6,270 nucleotides of DNA from Patescibacteria group bacterium (GTDB taxonomy: Bacteria > Patescibacteriota > WWE3 > 2-01-FULL-39-13): positions 1-6,270 of the forward strand of contig JAUPVU010000001.1 of the NCBI GenBank assembly GCA_030916925.1, in the 5' to 3' direction. Both the position numbers and the translations under genes were made by a program. The number at the start of each line of letters is the position of its first letter. The stretch's first letter is position 1. The notes under the pieces were generated by a model. It made no database searches, was not told where the DNA came from, and worked only from the letters and a program-made list of their open reading frames with translations. Of this stretch, positions 5,519 through 6,270 are shown piece by piece.

Positions 5519-6270
5519 TTACTCTATCGCAAAAATCACCTGCACGTACATCTGGTGACTCATTTCTCCTCCAACAATTTTGTTAGCGGTTGGAGCAGGC
5601 GATCCTAGACTCTCAGCTCGCATAGACGTTGTAATATCGCCGTAATCAAAAGTGTCCTCGTTACTATATTGTCTCGATTGATCAACGATTGAAACAGGTT
5701 TTCCAAGTCTTACTCCTGATAAATCTGCAAGTTGTTTTGCTTTGGCTTCAGCCGCTTTATAGGCAATTTCTCGTGATTGAATGGCTAAAGATTCTTTGTC
5801 TTCGAAATCAAAAGAAATATTTCCAATTTGTAATCCATTTATGGCACTAACTTCATCCAATAAACTCGTTGGTTTTGTATCGTTTTTAGAATACGCCATT
5901 TCTATAGACAATGTTTGCTGAGCTTTATAACCTTTAAAAACCCTGGTGTTATTTGTCCATGTATATTCTGGATATAATGAAAGATTGGTCGTTTTCATCT
6001 TCTTTTCTTCTACTCCATATTTTTTTGCAGCATCCATTACTTGATTCATTTGAGACGTTACTTTTTGCATTGCATCTTTTGTTGTTGGAGAGGTTTGCTC
6101 TGATGAAAATGAAATTCTTAAAAGGTCTGGTTCAACAGTAACTTCACCATCCCCAGAAACACTAATTGTATTTGTTAGGGTTCCATCTTTTGTAACAGAG
6201 GTTTCGGTTGTACGAACAGAAAAGGAAGACCTAGAAACTAGATAAGCTCCCGTAACAACAGCTCCAGATA
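5519..6270 (-). CDS. SIMPL-domain (DUF541, YggE-like) exported protein, N-terminus outside window
   Basis: The frame runs unbroken to the right edge, so 249 residues are visible and the start is missing. The first visible residues S-G-A-V-V-T-G-A-Y-L look like the end of a membrane anchor or signal segment. The SIMPL domain follows at about 35-249, with I-S-V-S-G-D-G-E-V-T-V-E-P-D and then F-S-S-E-Q. A helix with A-M67-x-K-V leads to K-Y-G-V and M-K-T-T-N-L-S-L-Y-P-E-Y-T-W, and then F-K-G-Y-K-A. The C-terminal part has a helix A-Y-K-A-A-E-A-K-A-K-Q-L-A and ends in a V-Q-V-I-F-A-I-E strand. SIMPL proteins form periplasmic or surface assemblies and have been linked to oxidative-stress protection (E. 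coli YggE) and other roles; the role here is unknown. M67 is an internal methionine, not the start, because the domain begins well before it. No cysteines were noticed. The stop is UAA, convergent with tRNA-Ser. Confidence 0.93.
   Translation of the reverse strand, partial: SGAVVTGAYLVSRSSFSVRTTETSVTKDGTLTNTISVSGDGEVTVEPDLLRISFSSEQTSPTTKDAMQKVTSQMNQVMDAAKKYGVEEKKMKTTNLSLYPEYTWTNNTRVFKGYKAQQTLSIEMAYSKNDTKPTSLLDEVSAINGLQIGNISFDFEDKESLAIQSREIAYKAAEAKAKQLADLSGVRLGKPVSIVDQSRQYSNEDTFDYGDITTSMRAESLGSPAPTANKIVGGEMSHQMYVQVIFAIE

Noticed and set aside
5402..5608. Open plus-strand frame of about 68 codons
   Set aside because: Its first half is the tRNA-Ser sequence itself and the rest is antisense to the SIMPL gene.
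5953..6141. Open plus-strand frame of about 62 codons
   Set aside because: It is antisense to the well-conserved SIMPL domain; its hydrophobic look comes from the complementary reading of AT-rich codons.

Overview
The window is an AT-rich, gene-dense bacterial segment with housekeeping genes and no mobile element, CRISPR array or phage gene. The short intergenic spaces, the lack of Shine-Dalgarno sequences at the visible start codons, the reduced membrane protein and the principal-sigma/primase pair fit a small-genome bacterium, possibly of the Candidate Phyla Radiation (Patescibacteria). That placement is an inference from style; no sequence here proves it. UGA, UAG and UAA are all used as stops, which argues against the UGA-glycine code of Gracilibacteria and Absconditabacteria.

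Left arm (3-2078, + strand): three tightly packed co-directional genes. The first enters from outside the window and encodes a sirtuin-like NAD-binding-fold protein that keeps three sirtuin motifs but has no room for the zinc ribbon. After 2 nt comes a short VIT1/CCC1-family iron/manganese transporter. After another 10 nt comes a membrane-anchored or secreted protein with six cysteines and an Ig-like-looking C-terminal part. A near-perfect bidirectional terminator (2104-2135) separates this operon from the convergent genes on the right.

Centre (2156-5331, - strand): tRNA-Arg(GCG), dnaG (primase) and rpoD (principal sigma factor), read in that order on the minus strand. Gaps are 20 and 7 nt, and no terminator is visible inside. 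A consensus TATAAT lies 11 nt upstream of the tRNA. This resembles the rpsU-dnaG-rpoD macromolecular synthesis operon, with a tRNA gene in place of rpsU. It would tie replication priming, transcription initiation and one tRNA to a single promoter.

Right arm (5332-6270): a 72-bp spacer separates the tRNA-Arg from a divergent tRNA-Ser(CGA). Convergent to that is the 3' part of a gene for an exported SIMPL/DUF541 (YggE-like) protein, which runs off the right edge.

Most of the window is ordinary core biology. The points most worth a second look are the zinc-less sirtuin homologue, the GCG arginine tRNA (bacteria normally use ACG with inosine), the tRNA-dnaG-rpoD arrangement with its very short SD-less leader, and an insert in RpoD between regions 1.2 and 2.
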